A stretch of 64,000 nucleotides of DNA from Diaphorobacter sp. HDW4A (GTDB lineage Bacteria > Pseudomonadota > Gammaproteobacteria > Burkholderiales > Burkholderiaceae_C). The stretch spans positions 3,658,001-3,722,000 of the forward strand of contig NZ_CP049910.1 of NCBI RefSeq assembly GCF_011305995.1, written 5' to 3'. The notes beneath the pieces were generated by a model that was not told the origin of the DNA, ran no database searches, and was given only the letters and a program-made list of their open reading frames with translations. The translations under genes and the position numbers were made by a program. Of the stretch, positions 16,747-26,252 are shown piece after piece (within the stretch, counting starts at the first letter, position 1; each line of letters begins with the position of its first letter).

Positions 16747-17793
16747 TCAGAGCTTTTCGAGCAGCTTGCGCACCGGCGCAGGAAGGCCCAGCGCGGTCCA
16801 TTCGGCGGGCGTGAAATAGCCCGCTCCATCGGCCTCGTTGATCTTGGTTTTGCGCACGGAAGCAGACATCACGACCGGATGCAGATACAGATCGCGGTGC
16901 GTGAGCACATGGGTCACCACGGGCAAGTCTTCGAGCGGCGCGTGATTGCCCGTGGAATGCTCCAGCAACGCCCGCTCCTCGAACACCGGCGGGCAATACA
17001 GTCCCGCCCAGATGCCGGTCTGCGGACGACGCTCGAGCCACAGGCGACCACCCTCGTCACGCTCAAGCAGCAGCCACCAGGAATGCGAGCTGCGTTTGAG
17101 CTTGCGCGTGCGAACCGGGTATTCCTCGGGATCGTCGTCTTTGTGCGCGGCGCATACCGATTCGAGCGGGCACAGCATGCAGGCCGGTGACTTGGGCGTG
17201 CAGATGCCCGCGCCCAAGTCCATCATGCCCTGCGTGTAGCGCGGCATAGTGTGGTGCAGATCTTCGTTCGGCAGCAGTTGATCGGCCAGTGCCCAGAGCT
17301 TGCGCTCGTTGGCGGCCACGGCCAGGTCCTCATCGAAGCCCAGCACCCGCGTGAGCACGCGGCGCACGTTGGCATCGAGAATCGCCGAGCGCTCGCCAAA
17401 GCAGAACGATGCAATCGCCCCTGCGGTCGAACGACCGATGCCCGGCAGCGACGAAAGCAGCTCCACCGTATGTGGAAATTCACCGCCGAATTCGCTCACC
17501 ACCTGCTGCGCCGCCTTGTGCAGATTGCGCGCGCGGCTGTAGTAGCCAAGGCCGCTCCAGAGTGCAAGCACCTCGTCCTGAGGTGCGGCGGCCAGCGCCT
17601 TCACATCGGGAAAGCGGGCGAGAAAACGGGCGTAGTAATCGAGAACCGTGGTGACCTGCGTCTGCTGCAGCATGATCTCGGAGAGCCACACGCGATAGGC
17701 ATCCCGCGTGTTCTGCCACGGCAGATGGTTGCGACCATGCTCTTTTTGCCAACGCACGACGCGCGTGGCGATCTCCGGAATCCCAATTGTCAT
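16747..17793 (-). CDS. mutY: A/G-specific adenine DNA glycosylase MutY
   Basis: A 348-aa protein from ATG 17793 (MTIGIPEIA). The open frame extends 31 codons further but looks non-coding. SEIMLQQTQV carries the catalytic Glu, LPGIGRSTAGAIASF is the helix-hairpin-helix, and AILDANVRRVL has the catalytic Asp. Cysteines spaced C-x6-C-x2-C-x5-C (CTPKSPACMLCPLESVC) bind the 4Fe-4S cluster. The C-terminal NUDIX-like domain recognises 8-oxoG. MutY removes A opposite 8-oxoG. MutM, encoded 2.3 kb to the right on the same strand, removes the 8-oxoG itself. Confidence 0.97.
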   Translation of the reverse strand: MTIGIPEIATRVVRWQKEHGRNHLPWQNTRDAYRVWLSEIMLQQTQVTTVLDYYARFLARFPDVKALAAAPQDEVLALWSGLGYYSRARNLHKAAQQVVSEFGGEFPHTVELLSSLPGIGRSTAGAIASFCFGERSAILDANVRRVLTRVLGFDEDLAVAANERKLWALADQLLPNEDLHHTMPRYTQGMMDLGAGICTPKSPACMLCPLESVCAAHKDDDPEEYPVRTRKLKRSSHSWWLLLERDEGGRLWLERRPQTGIWAGLYCPPVFEERALLEHSTGNHAPLEDLPVVTHVLTHRDLYLHPVVMSASVRKTKINEADGAGYFTPAEWTALGLPAPVRKLLEKL

Positions 17794-17935
17794 CGGCGAA
17801 TTATTACTGAACTCAGGTAGACATATAGCTTCGAGACTCCTGCAGCCCATGAAACTGGCGCGGCCTAAGCGAGGGCAGTCGAGCAAAGGCCGCGTCCCAA
17901 GGGGACGGCACGAAGCGACTCAGAGGGTGCACCTA

Positions 17936-19909
17936 TCAATCAAAAAGCAGGTCAACCTCGTCGTGCTGCAACATGCGCTCCTGCGGTGCCAGCGGTGTGT
18001 GCACGAGGCGATCCGTCAGGCTGTTCAGGCGCTGCTCCAACTCCTTGAGGTGCGCTTCGGCCGATTCGATTTCCGCGATGCGCTCAGCGAGACCGTTCGC
18101 CGCAGTCTGGATGCGGTCAACCGCCTCGATGCGGCGTGCAAAACTGCGTTTGCGCTCACGCAGCTGGGCATCAAGCTGCGCTGTGGCAGACTTGCTCCAG
18201 AGTTCCAACTCGTTGGAAGCCGAATCGAGCACCGCACGCAGACGCAGCGTGAGACCACGCTGTAGACGCTGCGAGAACTCCGGCTGGGCCAGTCGCAGGG
18301 CATTGCCCATGCCGATGTATTGCTCATGGCGACGCTCGATCTCGATGACGTCCGCAATGTACGACTCGAACTGCGGCGCAGCGGGCGCCTGCAGCGAAAA
18401 GCCGAATTCCGCATTGAGCTGACGGAACGTACCGCTCAGCATGTCTCGGATCTCGAGGCCCGAGGCCTGAGAGCCTTGCATCAGTCCACGAACGCGCTCC
18501 AGCGTTTCGGCGTACACCTTGCGAAGGCCAAGCTTGAACATGCCGCCCTGCAGCGTTTCGGCGAGCGGCGCCATTTCGGCCTTGAGCGCACGCGAGCCCA
18601 TCTTGTGGAAGACCTCGCGCATCATCTTCAGATGCACGGCACGCAGCGCCTGCACCTTGGCGGCGCTGGAGTCGAACTCGCGCTGCTCCAGCTCGATGCG
18701 ACCTCGCATCGCCTGGATCACCGTCGCGTTCTTGCCACGCAGACTGTTGAGCTCGGACATCTGGTCATCGAGGTCGCGGCGGCGGATGTTGAGCACGCGC
18801 GTAGTCTCGGCCTGCAGGCCGTTCACGCCATTGGCGACGACGCCGCGCAGAATGGACTGGCGGCGGCCAAGGATACCCTCGCCGAGCGCTTCTTCAAGAT
18901 GCGGCAGACCGCTGGCCTCGAGCAGCACATCGTCCGCATTGATCTTGGCGACCAACCCCTTCTGCGCCGACACCGGTACCACCTGGCTCAGCGAAACGCC
19001 CAGAATGTCCGCTGAGTTGCGGCATTGCTGATCGAGCTGGTCCTGCACCTGAGTGGGAGTGTTCAGCGAATCCCACAGCGTATCGATCTTGTTGAGAACG
19101 ACGATGCGTGTCTCGTTGTTCTCGGCCGATGCGCCCAGATGCTCGCGCCAAATCGACAGATCCGAGCGCGTCACGCCCGTGTCCGCACCCAGAATGAAGA
19201 CCACGGCATGCGCCTGTGGAATCAAGTTGATGGTCAGTTCCGGCTCGGCGCCGACGGCGTTCAGGCCAGGCGTATCCAGAATCACCAGCCCCTGCTGGAG
19301 CAGCGGATGCGGCACATTGATGAGCGCATGGCGCCACATCGGGACCTCGACCATGCCCTTGGAATCGGCCAATGGATTGTCGTCGGGCGATTCGTCATGC
19401 CAGAAGCCCAGCGCGCGGGCCTCGTCAATCGTCACAGTGCGCACTTCGGAGACCTTGGCTAGCGATCTCGCCATCTGATCGGCATCATCGATCTCAAGCG
19501 GGATTTCGGTCCACTGATGTTGCTTGAGGCGCCACTCGGCCAACCCCTGCGGCTGCAGTCGCGTCTCGATGGGCAGCAGACGCAGGCTCGCGGCCGTGTC
19601 CACCTCGTAGGACAACTCGGTCGGGCACATGGTCGTACGCCCAGCGCTGGCGGGCATGATCCGGCGACCATAGTCGGCAAAGAAAATCGCGTTGATCAAC
19701 TCGGACTTGCCGCGCGAGAACTCGGCCACGAACGCAACCATCACTTTGTCGCTGCGCACCTGCTCTTCAAGGCGCTGCAGTCGCTCCTCGATGGAAGCGT
19801 CCATCAGGTCATGCGCGTTCATCCATTCTGCCAACTGCTTGAGCTGCTGGGCGAATGCGCGCTTCCACACGCCGTGCTGGTCAAACTGTTCGTTGAATGA
19901 GGGTCCCAC
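17936..19909 (-). CDS. Dynamin-family GTPase (bacterial dynamin-like protein)
   Basis: A 657-aa protein. An N-terminal GTPase domain has FVAEFSRGKSELINAIFF as a variant P-loop (the first Gly is replaced by Ala), then RTTMCPTELSYE (switch I), ILDTPGLNAVG (G3) and VLNKIDTLW (G4). The rest is long helical segments without a clear transmembrane span. Bacterial dynamin-like proteins bind or remodel membranes, and some protect against membrane stress or phage lysis. The ~120 bp upstream is strikingly AT-rich. The gene lies between mutY and mutM; no functional link to repair is known. The family call is secure, the role is not. Confidence 0.88.
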   Translation of the reverse strand: MGPSFNEQFDQHGVWKRAFAQQLKQLAEWMNAHDLMDASIEERLQRLEEQVRSDKVMVAFVAEFSRGKSELINAIFFADYGRRIMPASAGRTTMCPTELSYEVDTAASLRLLPIETRLQPQGLAEWRLKQHQWTEIPLEIDDADQMARSLAKVSEVRTVTIDEARALGFWHDESPDDNPLADSKGMVEVPMWRHALINVPHPLLQQGLVILDTPGLNAVGAEPELTINLIPQAHAVVFILGADTGVTRSDLSIWREHLGASAENNETRIVVLNKIDTLWDSLNTPTQVQDQLDQQCRNSADILGVSLSQVVPVSAQKGLVAKINADDVLLEASGLPHLEEALGEGILGRRQSILRGVVANGVNGLQAETTRVLNIRRRDLDDQMSELNSLRGKNATVIQAMRGRIELEQREFDSSAAKVQALRAVHLKMMREVFHKMGSRALKAEMAPLAETLQGGMFKLGLRKVYAETLERVRGLMQGSQASGLEIRDMLSGTFRQLNAEFGFSLQAPAAPQFESYIADVIEIERRHEQYIGMGNALRLAQPEFSQRLQRGLTLRLRAVLDSASNELELWSKSATAQLDAQLRERKRSFARRIEAVDRIQTAANGLAERIAEIESAEAHLKELEQRLNSLTDRLVHTPLAPQERMLQHDEVDLLFD

Positions 19910-20085
19910 GATGATTCTGCTTTATTGTTATATCGTATCAACCATTGAATGGTGATTGATATGAAAGTTGCCTATATAACGCAATATAGCATCGCAACAT
20001 GGGAAAGCGCCAAAGCATTTGCGGTCTAACGACTCGACTTCACAGATAGACAACACTGCCGGAATCGCCACCTTCAGGAGCACGA

Positions 20086-20901
20086 CTAAGGTTTCTGGCA
20101 GCGTGCGCAGAAGAACGTGCTGCGCTGGCCTTGGCGCAGCATCTTGATGGGCGCGGCGCAGATCTTGCACGGCTGTCCCTCGCGCCCGTACACATTGGCC
20201 TCGAGTTGAAAGTGCCCCGCATTCCCATCAGCCGCAGAAAAATCACGCAGCGTACTGCCACCCGTGGCCACAGCCCTGGCCAACACCTCGCGAATGGCCG
20301 TGTGCAATTTCAATGCACGCGCCGGGCCTATTTTGTTGGCTGGCGTGGTGGGTCTGATTCCGGATAGAAACAATACTTCGGATGCGTAGATGTTGCCGAC
20401 ACCGACAACCACCTTGCCGCTCAGCAGCAACTGCTTGATCGGCAGACGGCTCGCTTTGAGTCCTTTTTTGAAATCATCGAATTCGAAATGGTCATCAAGC
20501 GGCTCCGGGCCCAGCTTTGAAAGCAGCTTGACGGCGAACGGATCGCTCTCGCCATCCAGCGCAAGCACCGCGCCAAAGCGGCGCGGATCGTGCAGCCGCA
20601 AAAGGCCCCGTGTGGTGCTGAGCTGGAAATGGTCGTGCGAACCAAGCGGCGGCAATTCGTCCGCAAAACGCAGGCTGCCCGACATGCCCAGGTGCAGCAT
20701 CAGCATGCCGCGATCCATGTCCACCAGCAGATATTTTCCGCGTCGCCGCACCTGCAGCACCGTGCGGCCGATAAGGGAATCGGGCATAACGCCCAGCGGC
20801 CAACGCAATGGTTTGCCAAGAAAGACAGAACTTATCTGCGCTCCGCTGATCTGTTCAGCAAAGCTGCGCCGCGTGACCTCCACCTCCGGCAACTCTGGCA
20901 T
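20086..20901 (-). CDS. mutM: Formamidopyrimidine-DNA glycosylase MutM (Fpg)
   Basis: A 271-aa protein. The start is set at ATG 20901 because the mature enzyme must begin M-PELPEVE, with Pro1 as the catalytic nucleophile; the frame is open 12 codons further. The H2TH region contains [21 protein letters not shown]. The C-terminal zinc finger is [10 protein letters not shown] to FFCARC. MutM excises 8-oxoguanine and cleaves the DNA strand. It is divergent from the TPR-protein gene. Confidence 0.97.
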   Translation of the reverse strand: MPELPEVEVTRRSFAEQISGAQISSVFLGKPLRWPLGVMPDSLIGRTVLQVRRRGKYLLVDMDRGMLMLHLGMSGSLRFADELPPLGSHDHFQLSTTRGLLRLHDPRRFGAVLALDGESDPFAVKLLSKLGPEPLDDHFEFDDFKKGLKASRLPIKQLLLSGKVVVGVGNIYASEVLFLSGIRPTTPANKIGPARALKLHTAIREVLARAVATGGSTLRDFSAADGNAGHFQLEANVYGREGQPCKICAAPIKMLRQGQRSTFFCARCQKP

Positions 20902-21002
20902 ATCAACAATCACTTTCCAGTACAAATGGGCCGACAAGCCACAGTTTCACGAATGAGTGGAATTGCGTGCATGAACCAAGAACCTCAGGAACAGACCCGA
21001 GC

Positions 21003-22796
21003 ATGGATTATTATGATCTGATGGTGCAAATTCATCGTTTACGGGCAGTTGCCATGGCCGCGGCCATGGCCATGTACGCCCATGTTTCCTGGGCGCAGGC
21101 ACCTGCCGCGCCCGAGTCCGTCACCGCACTGCCTACGGAGGAAGAGCCTTCTAGCGACGCCAAGGCGGCCGTGGATGCGGAGCTGTTCTATGAGCTGCTT
21201 GTGGGCGAAATGACCACGGGCCAAGGTGACGCGGCCTCTGGCTACGCGCTCATGCTGGACGCTGCACGGCGCAGCGGTCAAGAGCAACTCTATCAGCGAG
21301 CTACGCAGATTGCACTGCAGTCGCGCTCAGCGGAAAGCGCGCTGATAGCGGCACATGCCTGGAAGGATGCCTTTCCCAATTCGCGCGACGCCAATCGCTA
21401 TTTGCTGCAGATTTTGGTGATCCTCAACCGCATTGACGACACTTCAGGCCTGCTCAAGCAAGAGTTGGCTCTGTCCAATCAGCGCGTCAAACTTCTCACG
21501 CTCAAGGCGCTTCCGCAGATCTATGGCCGCGTGAGCGACAAGGCACTGGCCGCCAAGGTCGTGGAAACCGCCGTTTCCGGTGAACTGGACAACCCCAGCA
21601 CCGGCCCCACCGCCTGGACCACCATCGGCCGCATGCGGCTGGCTGCCGACGACACCGCCGGCGCACTTGAAGCCGCAAAGAAGGCCATGGCACTCGATGC
21701 GACCGACGAAGGTGCTGGCACGCTCGCGCTGCAGCTCGTCGATGTGGGCGCGCCCGGTGCTCAGTATCTGCTCAAGACTTACCTTGCAGGTCGGCCCAGC
21801 CCCGAAGTGCGCATGAACTACGCCCGCTTTCTGCTGCAGGACCGCCGCACTGAAGAAGCCCGCGAGCAACTGACCCTGCTCACCGAGAGCAACCCTGAAC
21901 TCGCCGATGCTTGGCTGGTGCGCGCCTCGCTCGATATCCAGGGCAAGCGCCCCGATGACGCCAAAGTCGCCCTGCAGCACTACATCACGCTGTCCGAGCC
22001 GAAGGCCGACAATCCCAGCGTGGCCAAGGCACTTTCGCGCGCTTACTTGATGGCCGCACAGATCGAAACCGACAGCGACAATTTCCCCAAGGCCCAGGAG
22101 TGGTTAACCAAAGCCGACAAAGTCGCCCCCGGTGACTTCTCGGTGAGCGTGCAGCAGGCCTCGCTGTTGGCCAAGCAGGGCGACCTGCCCAAGGCTCGCG
22201 CGTTGATCCAGTCCCTGCCCGCGGGCAACAACGAAGAGTTGCAGCGCAAGCTGCTCGCCGATGCCCAGGTGCTCAAGGAGTCCAAGCAGTTCGCCGAAGC
22301 GGTCACCGTAGTCGGCAAGGCTGCCGCGCTGACCCCGAACGACAACGATCTGGTCTACGAACAGGCCATGCTCGCGGAAAAAGCCAATAATCTCCCCGAG
22401 ATGGAACGGTTGCTGCGCAAGATCATCGACCGCCAGCCCGACTACTACCACGCACGCAACGCACTGGGCTATTCGCTGGCCGACCGCGGAGTGCAACTGG
22501 AAGAGGCCAAGACGCATATCGACGCCGCTCTCACATTTGCGCCCGAAGACCCATTCATCCTCGACAGCAAGGGCTGGGTCGAGTTCCGCCTCGGCAACAA
22601 GCAAGAAGCCGCACAGATCTTCGAGAAGGTGTTCACCCAACAGCAGGACGCTGAAATCGCCGCGCACTATGGCGAAGTTCTCTGGAGCATGGGCCAGCAA
22701 GACAAGGCACGCGAAGTCTGGCGCAAGGGCCGCCAGTCCGATCCCCACAACGAAACGCTGGTCGAAACGCTTAAGCGACTCGGAGTCAGGCTTTGA
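21003..22796 (+). CDS. Secreted tetratricopeptide-repeat protein
   Basis: A 597-aa protein from ATG 21003 (CAGGAA upstream); GTG 20967 and ATG 21021 are alternatives. A signal peptide (RLRAVAMAAAMAMYAHVSWAQA) is followed by roughly a dozen TPR-like helical repeats, clearest in 'NALGYSLADRGVQLEEAKTHIDAAL' and 'FILDSKGWVEFRLGNKQEAAQIFEKVF'. It is probably a periplasmic or outer-membrane-associated scaffold. It overlaps the lolB start by four bases, and the pairing of a TPR protein with lolB is typical of betaproteobacteria. The substrate or partner is unknown. Confidence 0.85.
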   Translation: MDYYDLMVQIHRLRAVAMAAAMAMYAHVSWAQAPAAPESVTALPTEEEPSSDAKAAVDAELFYELLVGEMTTGQGDAASGYALMLDAARRSGQEQLYQRATQIALQSRSAESALIAAHAWKDAFPNSRDANRYLLQILVILNRIDDTSGLLKQELALSNQRVKLLTLKALPQIYGRVSDKALAAKVVETAVSGELDNPSTGPTAWTTIGRMRLAADDTAGALEAAKKAMALDATDEGAGTLALQLVDVGAPGAQYLLKTYLAGRPSPEVRMNYARFLLQDRRTEEAREQLTLLTESNPELADAWLVRASLDIQGKRPDDAKVALQHYITLSEPKADNPSVAKALSRAYLMAAQIETDSDNFPKAQEWLTKADKVAPGDFSVSVQQASLLAKQGDLPKARALIQSLPAGNNEELQRKLLADAQVLKESKQFAEAVTVVGKAAALTPNDNDLVYEQAMLAEKANNLPEMERLLRKIIDRQPDYYHARNALGYSLADRGVQLEEAKTHIDAALTFAPEDPFILDSKGWVEFRLGNKQEAAQIFEKVFTQQQDAEIAAHYGEVLWSMGQQDKAREVWRKGRQSDPHNETLVETLKRLGVRL

Positions 22797-23290
22797 ACCA
22801 GACCCTGCACCGCCGCACCATCGTGCTGGGAGCAGCCGCACTGCTCGCGGCCTGCGCACAGCCCAAGCGTGACCCGAGCGCCCCCCTGAATGGCGAGGAT
22901 TTCTGGACCGGACGCCTTGGGCTTCAGGTCGACGAAGGTGCAGAGAAAAACTTCAGCGCGGGCTTTGACCTCTCAGGCGACGCGGATCGCGGCAACCTCA
23001 CGCTCTACAACCCGCTCGGAAATGTGCTTGCCAAACTCCAATGGTCGCCTGGGCTCGCCAACCTGGACTCGCCCGATCAGAAGCTTGAATCCGACTCCCT
23101 GAGCGCCCTGCTCATCCAGCTCACCGGCAACGACCTGCCGATTCAGGCCCTGTTCGGCTGGCTGCGCGGCGTGGACGTCAAAGTCACCGGCTGGACCGCC
23201 GACCTGAGTCGTATGGACAGCGGCCGCCTCACCGCAACACGTTTCTCGCCACAGCCCGGCGCCGTGCTGCGCATCGTCCTCAATCACTGA
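22793..23290 (+). CDS. lolB: Outer membrane lipoprotein insertion protein LolB
   Basis: A 165-aa protein with a probable TTG start inside the TPR gene's stop (TTTGA). The signal peptide has lipobox LLAAC (Cys23 or nearby). The remainder fits the unclosed-barrel LolB fold (FWTGRLGLQVDEG, GNLTLYNPLGNVLAKLQW, GWLRGVD). LolB accepts lipoproteins from LolA and places them in the outer membrane. It is slightly shorter than E. coli LolB (207 aa), as in many betaproteobacteria. It is followed by ispE, the usual neighbour. Confidence 0.92.
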   Translation: MNQTLHRRTIVLGAAALLAACAQPKRDPSAPLNGEDFWTGRLGLQVDEGAEKNFSAGFDLSGDADRGNLTLYNPLGNVLAKLQWSPGLANLDSPDQKLESDSLSALLIQLTGNDLPIQALFGWLRGVDVKVTGWTADLSRMDSGRLTATRFSPQPGAVLRIVLNH

Positions 23291-23353
23291 GACGGCGGCC
23301 TTTTCCTTTTTTCCCCGGCTGACAAACCAGACATCAGAAAGCAGACGATCGCC

Positions 23354-24217
23354 ATGCAGGCCATCTACGACGTGCCGGCCCCGGCCAAACTCAACCTCTT
23401 TCTGCACATCACCGGCCAAAGAGACGATGGCTACCATCTGCTCGAATCCGTGTTCACACTCATCGACTGGCACGACACGCTGCACTTCGAGCTGCGCCAA
23501 GACGGCCAGATCACTCGCGAGGACCTCTCTGCGCCCCTGCCACCCGACGATCTGTGCACCCGTGCAGCGCGTGCACTGCAGCATGCTGGAGGGACACACT
23601 TGGGCGCTCACATCGGCATCTACAAGCGCGTACCTGCGCAGGCCGGCATGGGTGGCGGATCTTCAGATGCCGCCAGCACGCTTTTAGCACTCAATCGATT
23701 ATGGGGGCTGAATCTTCCGCTATCACAACTTTCAGCCATTGGTTTGAAACTTGGCGCCGATATTCCATTTTTTTTATTCGGAAAAATGGCTTTTGTGAGT
23801 GGAATCGGTGACATAATTCAACCTCTCGATTCGCAGCAGCTACCGCCGCAAGCAACCCTTGCAGTAGTGAAGCCCGAAGCAGGATTGGATACGAAAGAGA
23901 TTTTTTCGAACCCTTTCCTGAAACGCGATTCCAAGCATGCTACAATCGAAGACTTCGCTGCAACACACCACCAATTCGGTGGCAACGACTTGCAGCCAGT
24001 CGCTCAGGCGCTGTGTCCAGAGATAAAAAAAGTCATCGACTTTTTGAAATCAAAGGAAATGGATGCTAGAATGACGGGCTCAGGAAGTGCAGTGTTTGCA
24101 CAGATGCCGCATACAGCAGATTTAACCGATGCGCCAAGCGCTTGGAAAATCAAAGTATGCAAAACTCTGGCAGTTCATCCTCTGGTGGGTTGGGCTACAG
24201 AAAAGGATATAGGTTGA
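23354..24217 (+). CDS. ispE: 4-diphosphocytidyl-2-C-methyl-D-erythritol kinase
   Basis: A 287-aa GHMP kinase. PAPAKLNLFLHITGQRDDGYH is at the N-terminus, the ATP loop is PAQAGMGGGSSDAAST, and MTGSGSAVFA is the C-terminal glycine-rich motif. It catalyses the ATP-dependent fourth step of the MEP isoprenoid pathway. The second half (from ~23,690) is noticeably AT-richer than the first and holds a candidate promoter for the downstream tRNA and prs. Confidence 0.97.
   Translation: MQAIYDVPAPAKLNLFLHITGQRDDGYHLLESVFTLIDWHDTLHFELRQDGQITREDLSAPLPPDDLCTRAARALQHAGGTHLGAHIGIYKRVPAQAGMGGGSSDAASTLLALNRLWGLNLPLSQLSAIGLKLGADIPFFLFGKMAFVSGIGDIIQPLDSQQLPPQATLAVVKPEAGLDTKEIFSNPFLKRDSKHATIEDFAATHHQFGGNDLQPVAQALCPEIKKVIDFLKSKEMDARMTGSGSAVFAQMPHTADLTDAPSAWKIKVCKTLAVHPLVGWATEKDIG
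24044..24072 (+). promoter_or_regulatory. Candidate sigma-70 promoter for tRNA-Gln/prs, inside ispE
   Basis: TTGAAA (24044-24049) is followed after exactly 17 bases by TAGAAT (24067-24072), a near-consensus pair about 170 bp before tRNA-Gln. A TACAAT at 23941 is a weaker alternative. Confidence 0.5.
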
Positions 24218-24241
24218 TTGCTTCCGGCAATTGACCTGTGT

Positions 24242-24318
24242 AGGGGAGTCGCCAAGCTGGTTAAGGCACCGGATTTTGATTCCGGCATGCGAAGGTTCGA
24301 ATCCTTCTTCCCCTGCCA
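24242..24318 (+). tRNA. tRNA-Gln (UUG)
   Basis: A 77-nt cloverleaf with acceptor AGGGGAG pairing with TTCCCCT, D arm with AGCTGGTTAAGGC, anticodon stem and loop CCGGATTTTGATTCCGG with anticodon TTG, T arm GAAGGTTCGAATCCTTC and an encoded CCA. The ispE-tRNA-Gln-prs order is conserved in this lineage. Confidence 0.96.
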
Positions 24319-24365
24319 AATAATTTCCCGATACGGGACTTCAAGTTCAGATCACTGAGCCGCTC

Positions 24366-25340
24366 ATGCAAGCCAATAACCCAGACTTCATGGTTTTCAC
24401 GGGCAATGCCAATCCAGGCTTGGCCGCAGAAATCGTCAAGCACCTCGGAACCAATCTCGGCGCAATGGATGTGGGTCGCTTCTCCGATGGTGAAGTAACC
24501 GTCGAAGTCAAGCAGAACGTCCGTGCTCGCGATGTGTTCGTCGTGCAATCCACTTGCGCGCCCACCAACGAAAACCTGATGGAACTGCTGATCATGGTGG
24601 ATGCACTCAAGCGTGCCTCCGCCGAACGCATCAGCGCCGTCATTCCCTACTTTGGTTACGCCCGTCAGGATCGTCGCCCGCGTTCTTCGCGCGTGCCGAT
24701 CTCGGCCAAGGTGGTTGCAAACCTGTTGCAGACCGTGGGCGTTGCCCGCGTGCTGACCATGGATTTGCATGCTGACCAGATCCAAGGCTTCTTCGACATT
24801 CCCGTCGACAACATCTACGCCTCCCCTGTTCTGCTGGGCGACCTGAACCAGAAGAAGTACGAGAACCTGATTGTTGTGAGCCCCGACGTGGGCGGCGTGG
24901 TCCGCGCACGTGCTCTGGCCAAGCAGCTTGGAACCGACCTTGCCATCATCGACAAGCGTCGTCCCAAGGCGAACGTGTCGGAAGTGATGCACGTGATCGG
25001 CGACATCGACGGCCGCAACTGCGTGATCATGGACGATATGATCGACACTGCCGGCACGCTTGTGAAGGCAGCCGAAGTGCTCAAGGAGCGCGGTGCCAAG
25101 AACGTCTACGCCTATTGCACCCACCCAATCTTCTCTGGCCCCGCCATCGAGCGTATCGCCAAGGGGTCGGCTCTGGACGAAGTCGTAGTAACCAATACCA
25201 TCCCATTGAGCGACGCCGCCAAGGGATGTGCCAAGATTCGCCAACTGTCCGTGGCGCCGTTGATTGCTGAGACGATCCACCGCATCAACACGGGCGAGTC
25301 GGTGATGAGCCTGTTCTCCGATCAAAACAGCAACTTCTGA
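24366..25340 (+). CDS. prs: Ribose-phosphate pyrophosphokinase
   Basis: A 324-aa protein. [11 protein letters not shown], the PRPP-synthase signature [17 protein letters not shown] and the PRPP-binding loop [12 protein letters not shown] are all present. It makes PRPP from ribose-5-phosphate and ATP for purine, pyrimidine, His, Trp and NAD synthesis. It is the likely supplier of PRPP for any phosphoribosyltransferase in the cell, including the island one. A stable hairpin lies just downstream. Confidence 0.98.
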   Translation: MQANNPDFMVFTGNANPGLAAEIVKHLGTNLGAMDVGRFSDGEVTVEVKQNVRARDVFVVQSTCAPTNENLMELLIMVDALKRASAERISAVIPYFGYARQDRRPRSSRVPISAKVVANLLQTVGVARVLTMDLHADQIQGFFDIPVDNIYASPVLLGDLNQKKYENLIVVSPDVGGVVRARALAKQLGTDLAIIDKRRPKANVSEVMHVIGDIDGRNCVIMDDMIDTAGTLVKAAEVLKERGAKNVYAYCTHPIFSGPAIERIAKGSALDEVVVTNTIPLSDAAKGCAKIRQLSVAPLIAETIHRINTGESVMSLFSDQNSNF

Positions 25341-25364
25341 TACGTCGGACGTTGTCGAAAGCGC

Positions 25365-25386
25365 CAAGCCTCCCTCGGGAGGCTTG
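25365..25386 (+). terminator. Hairpin after prs (weak terminator or attenuator)
   Basis: CAAGCCTCCC and GGGAGGCTTG pair perfectly across a 2-base gap. No T-run follows, so it may only slow transcription between prs and rplY. Confidence 0.5.
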
Positions 25387-25505
25387 TGTGCTGTTCGGGA
25401 TACAGGAAAAAGCCGGATCGGCATACGCATCATTCCAAGGAAATGCGCGCCGATTCTTTGAAACAGGGTCAGACTGGTCGCGGTCGGCCCATCTAGGAGT
25501 TAGTT

Positions 25506-26135
25506 ATGAAATTCGTCGCTTTTGAGCGCGCCAAGCAAGGTACGGGTGCGAGCCGCCGTCTGCGTATTTCGGGTCGCACACCTGGTATCGTCTACGGTGG
25601 TGCTGGCGAAGTCCAACTGGTTGAGCTGGACCACAACAACCTGTGGCACGCCCTGAAGAAGGAAGCTTTCCACGCGTCCGTGCTGGACATGGAAGTGGAC
25701 GGCAAGGAATCCAAGGTTCTGCTGCGTGACGTGCAATTCCACCCCTACAAGCAACTGGTTCTGCACGTTGACTTCCAACGCGTCGACGCCAAGACCAAGC
25801 TGCACATGAAGGTTCCAGTCCACTACAAGGGTGTGGAAGAATCCCCAGCGGTCAAGGGCGACAAGTGCCTCGTGACCGTTCTGGTGAACGAACTGGAAGT
25901 GTCCTGCATGCCTTCCGACCTGCCAGAGTTCGTCGAAGTGGACCTGAGCGGCCTCGTGAAGAACGCAACTCTGCGTGCCTCCGACGTGAAGCTGCCCAAG
26001 GGCGTTTCCGCTGTGGTCCGTGGCGGCAAGAACCCCTCTCTGGTGTCCATCGCTCTGCCAGCGGTTGAAGAAGTTGCTCCTGCCGAAGGCGAAGCAGCTG
26101 CTGCAGCACCCGCAGCCAAGAAGGGCAAGAAGTAA
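25506..26135 (+). CDS. rplY: 50S ribosomal protein L25/general stress protein Ctc
   Basis: A 209-aa long-form L25. The N-terminal 5S-rRNA-binding domain (to ~95) contains GTGASRRLR and GIVYGG. A C-terminal TL5-like domain and an Ala-rich tail ending in KKGKK follow. AGGAG precedes the start by about five bases. It lies between prs and pth, the common betaproteobacterial order, and ends at a clear terminator. Confidence 0.97.
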   Translation: MKFVAFERAKQGTGASRRLRISGRTPGIVYGGAGEVQLVELDHNNLWHALKKEAFHASVLDMEVDGKESKVLLRDVQFHPYKQLVLHVDFQRVDAKTKLHMKVPVHYKGVEESPAVKGDKCLVTVLVNELEVSCMPSDLPEFVEVDLSGLVKNATLRASDVKLPKGVSAVVRGGKNPSLVSIALPAVEEVAPAEGEAAAAAPAAKKGKK

Positions 26136-26164
26136 TTCTTCTTGCCTCTCTGACTAGCGTCGCA

Positions 26165-26190
26165 ACGGCCCACCTCGGTGGGCCGTTTTG
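26165..26190 (+). terminator. Rho-independent terminator of rplY
   Basis: ACGGCCCACC and GGTGGGCCGT form a 10-bp stem with a CTC-like loop, followed by TTTT. Confidence 0.85.
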
Positions 26191-26252
26191 CTTTGTGGCG
26201 GACGCAGCAACCTCAACAAGGACTTGCGACCCACACGATAATTCAAGACATC

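Noticed and set aside
24261..25433. 390-codon minus-strand frame over prs
   Set aside because: A shadow of prs with an artificial His/Gln/Val composition typical of antisense frames in high-GC genes.
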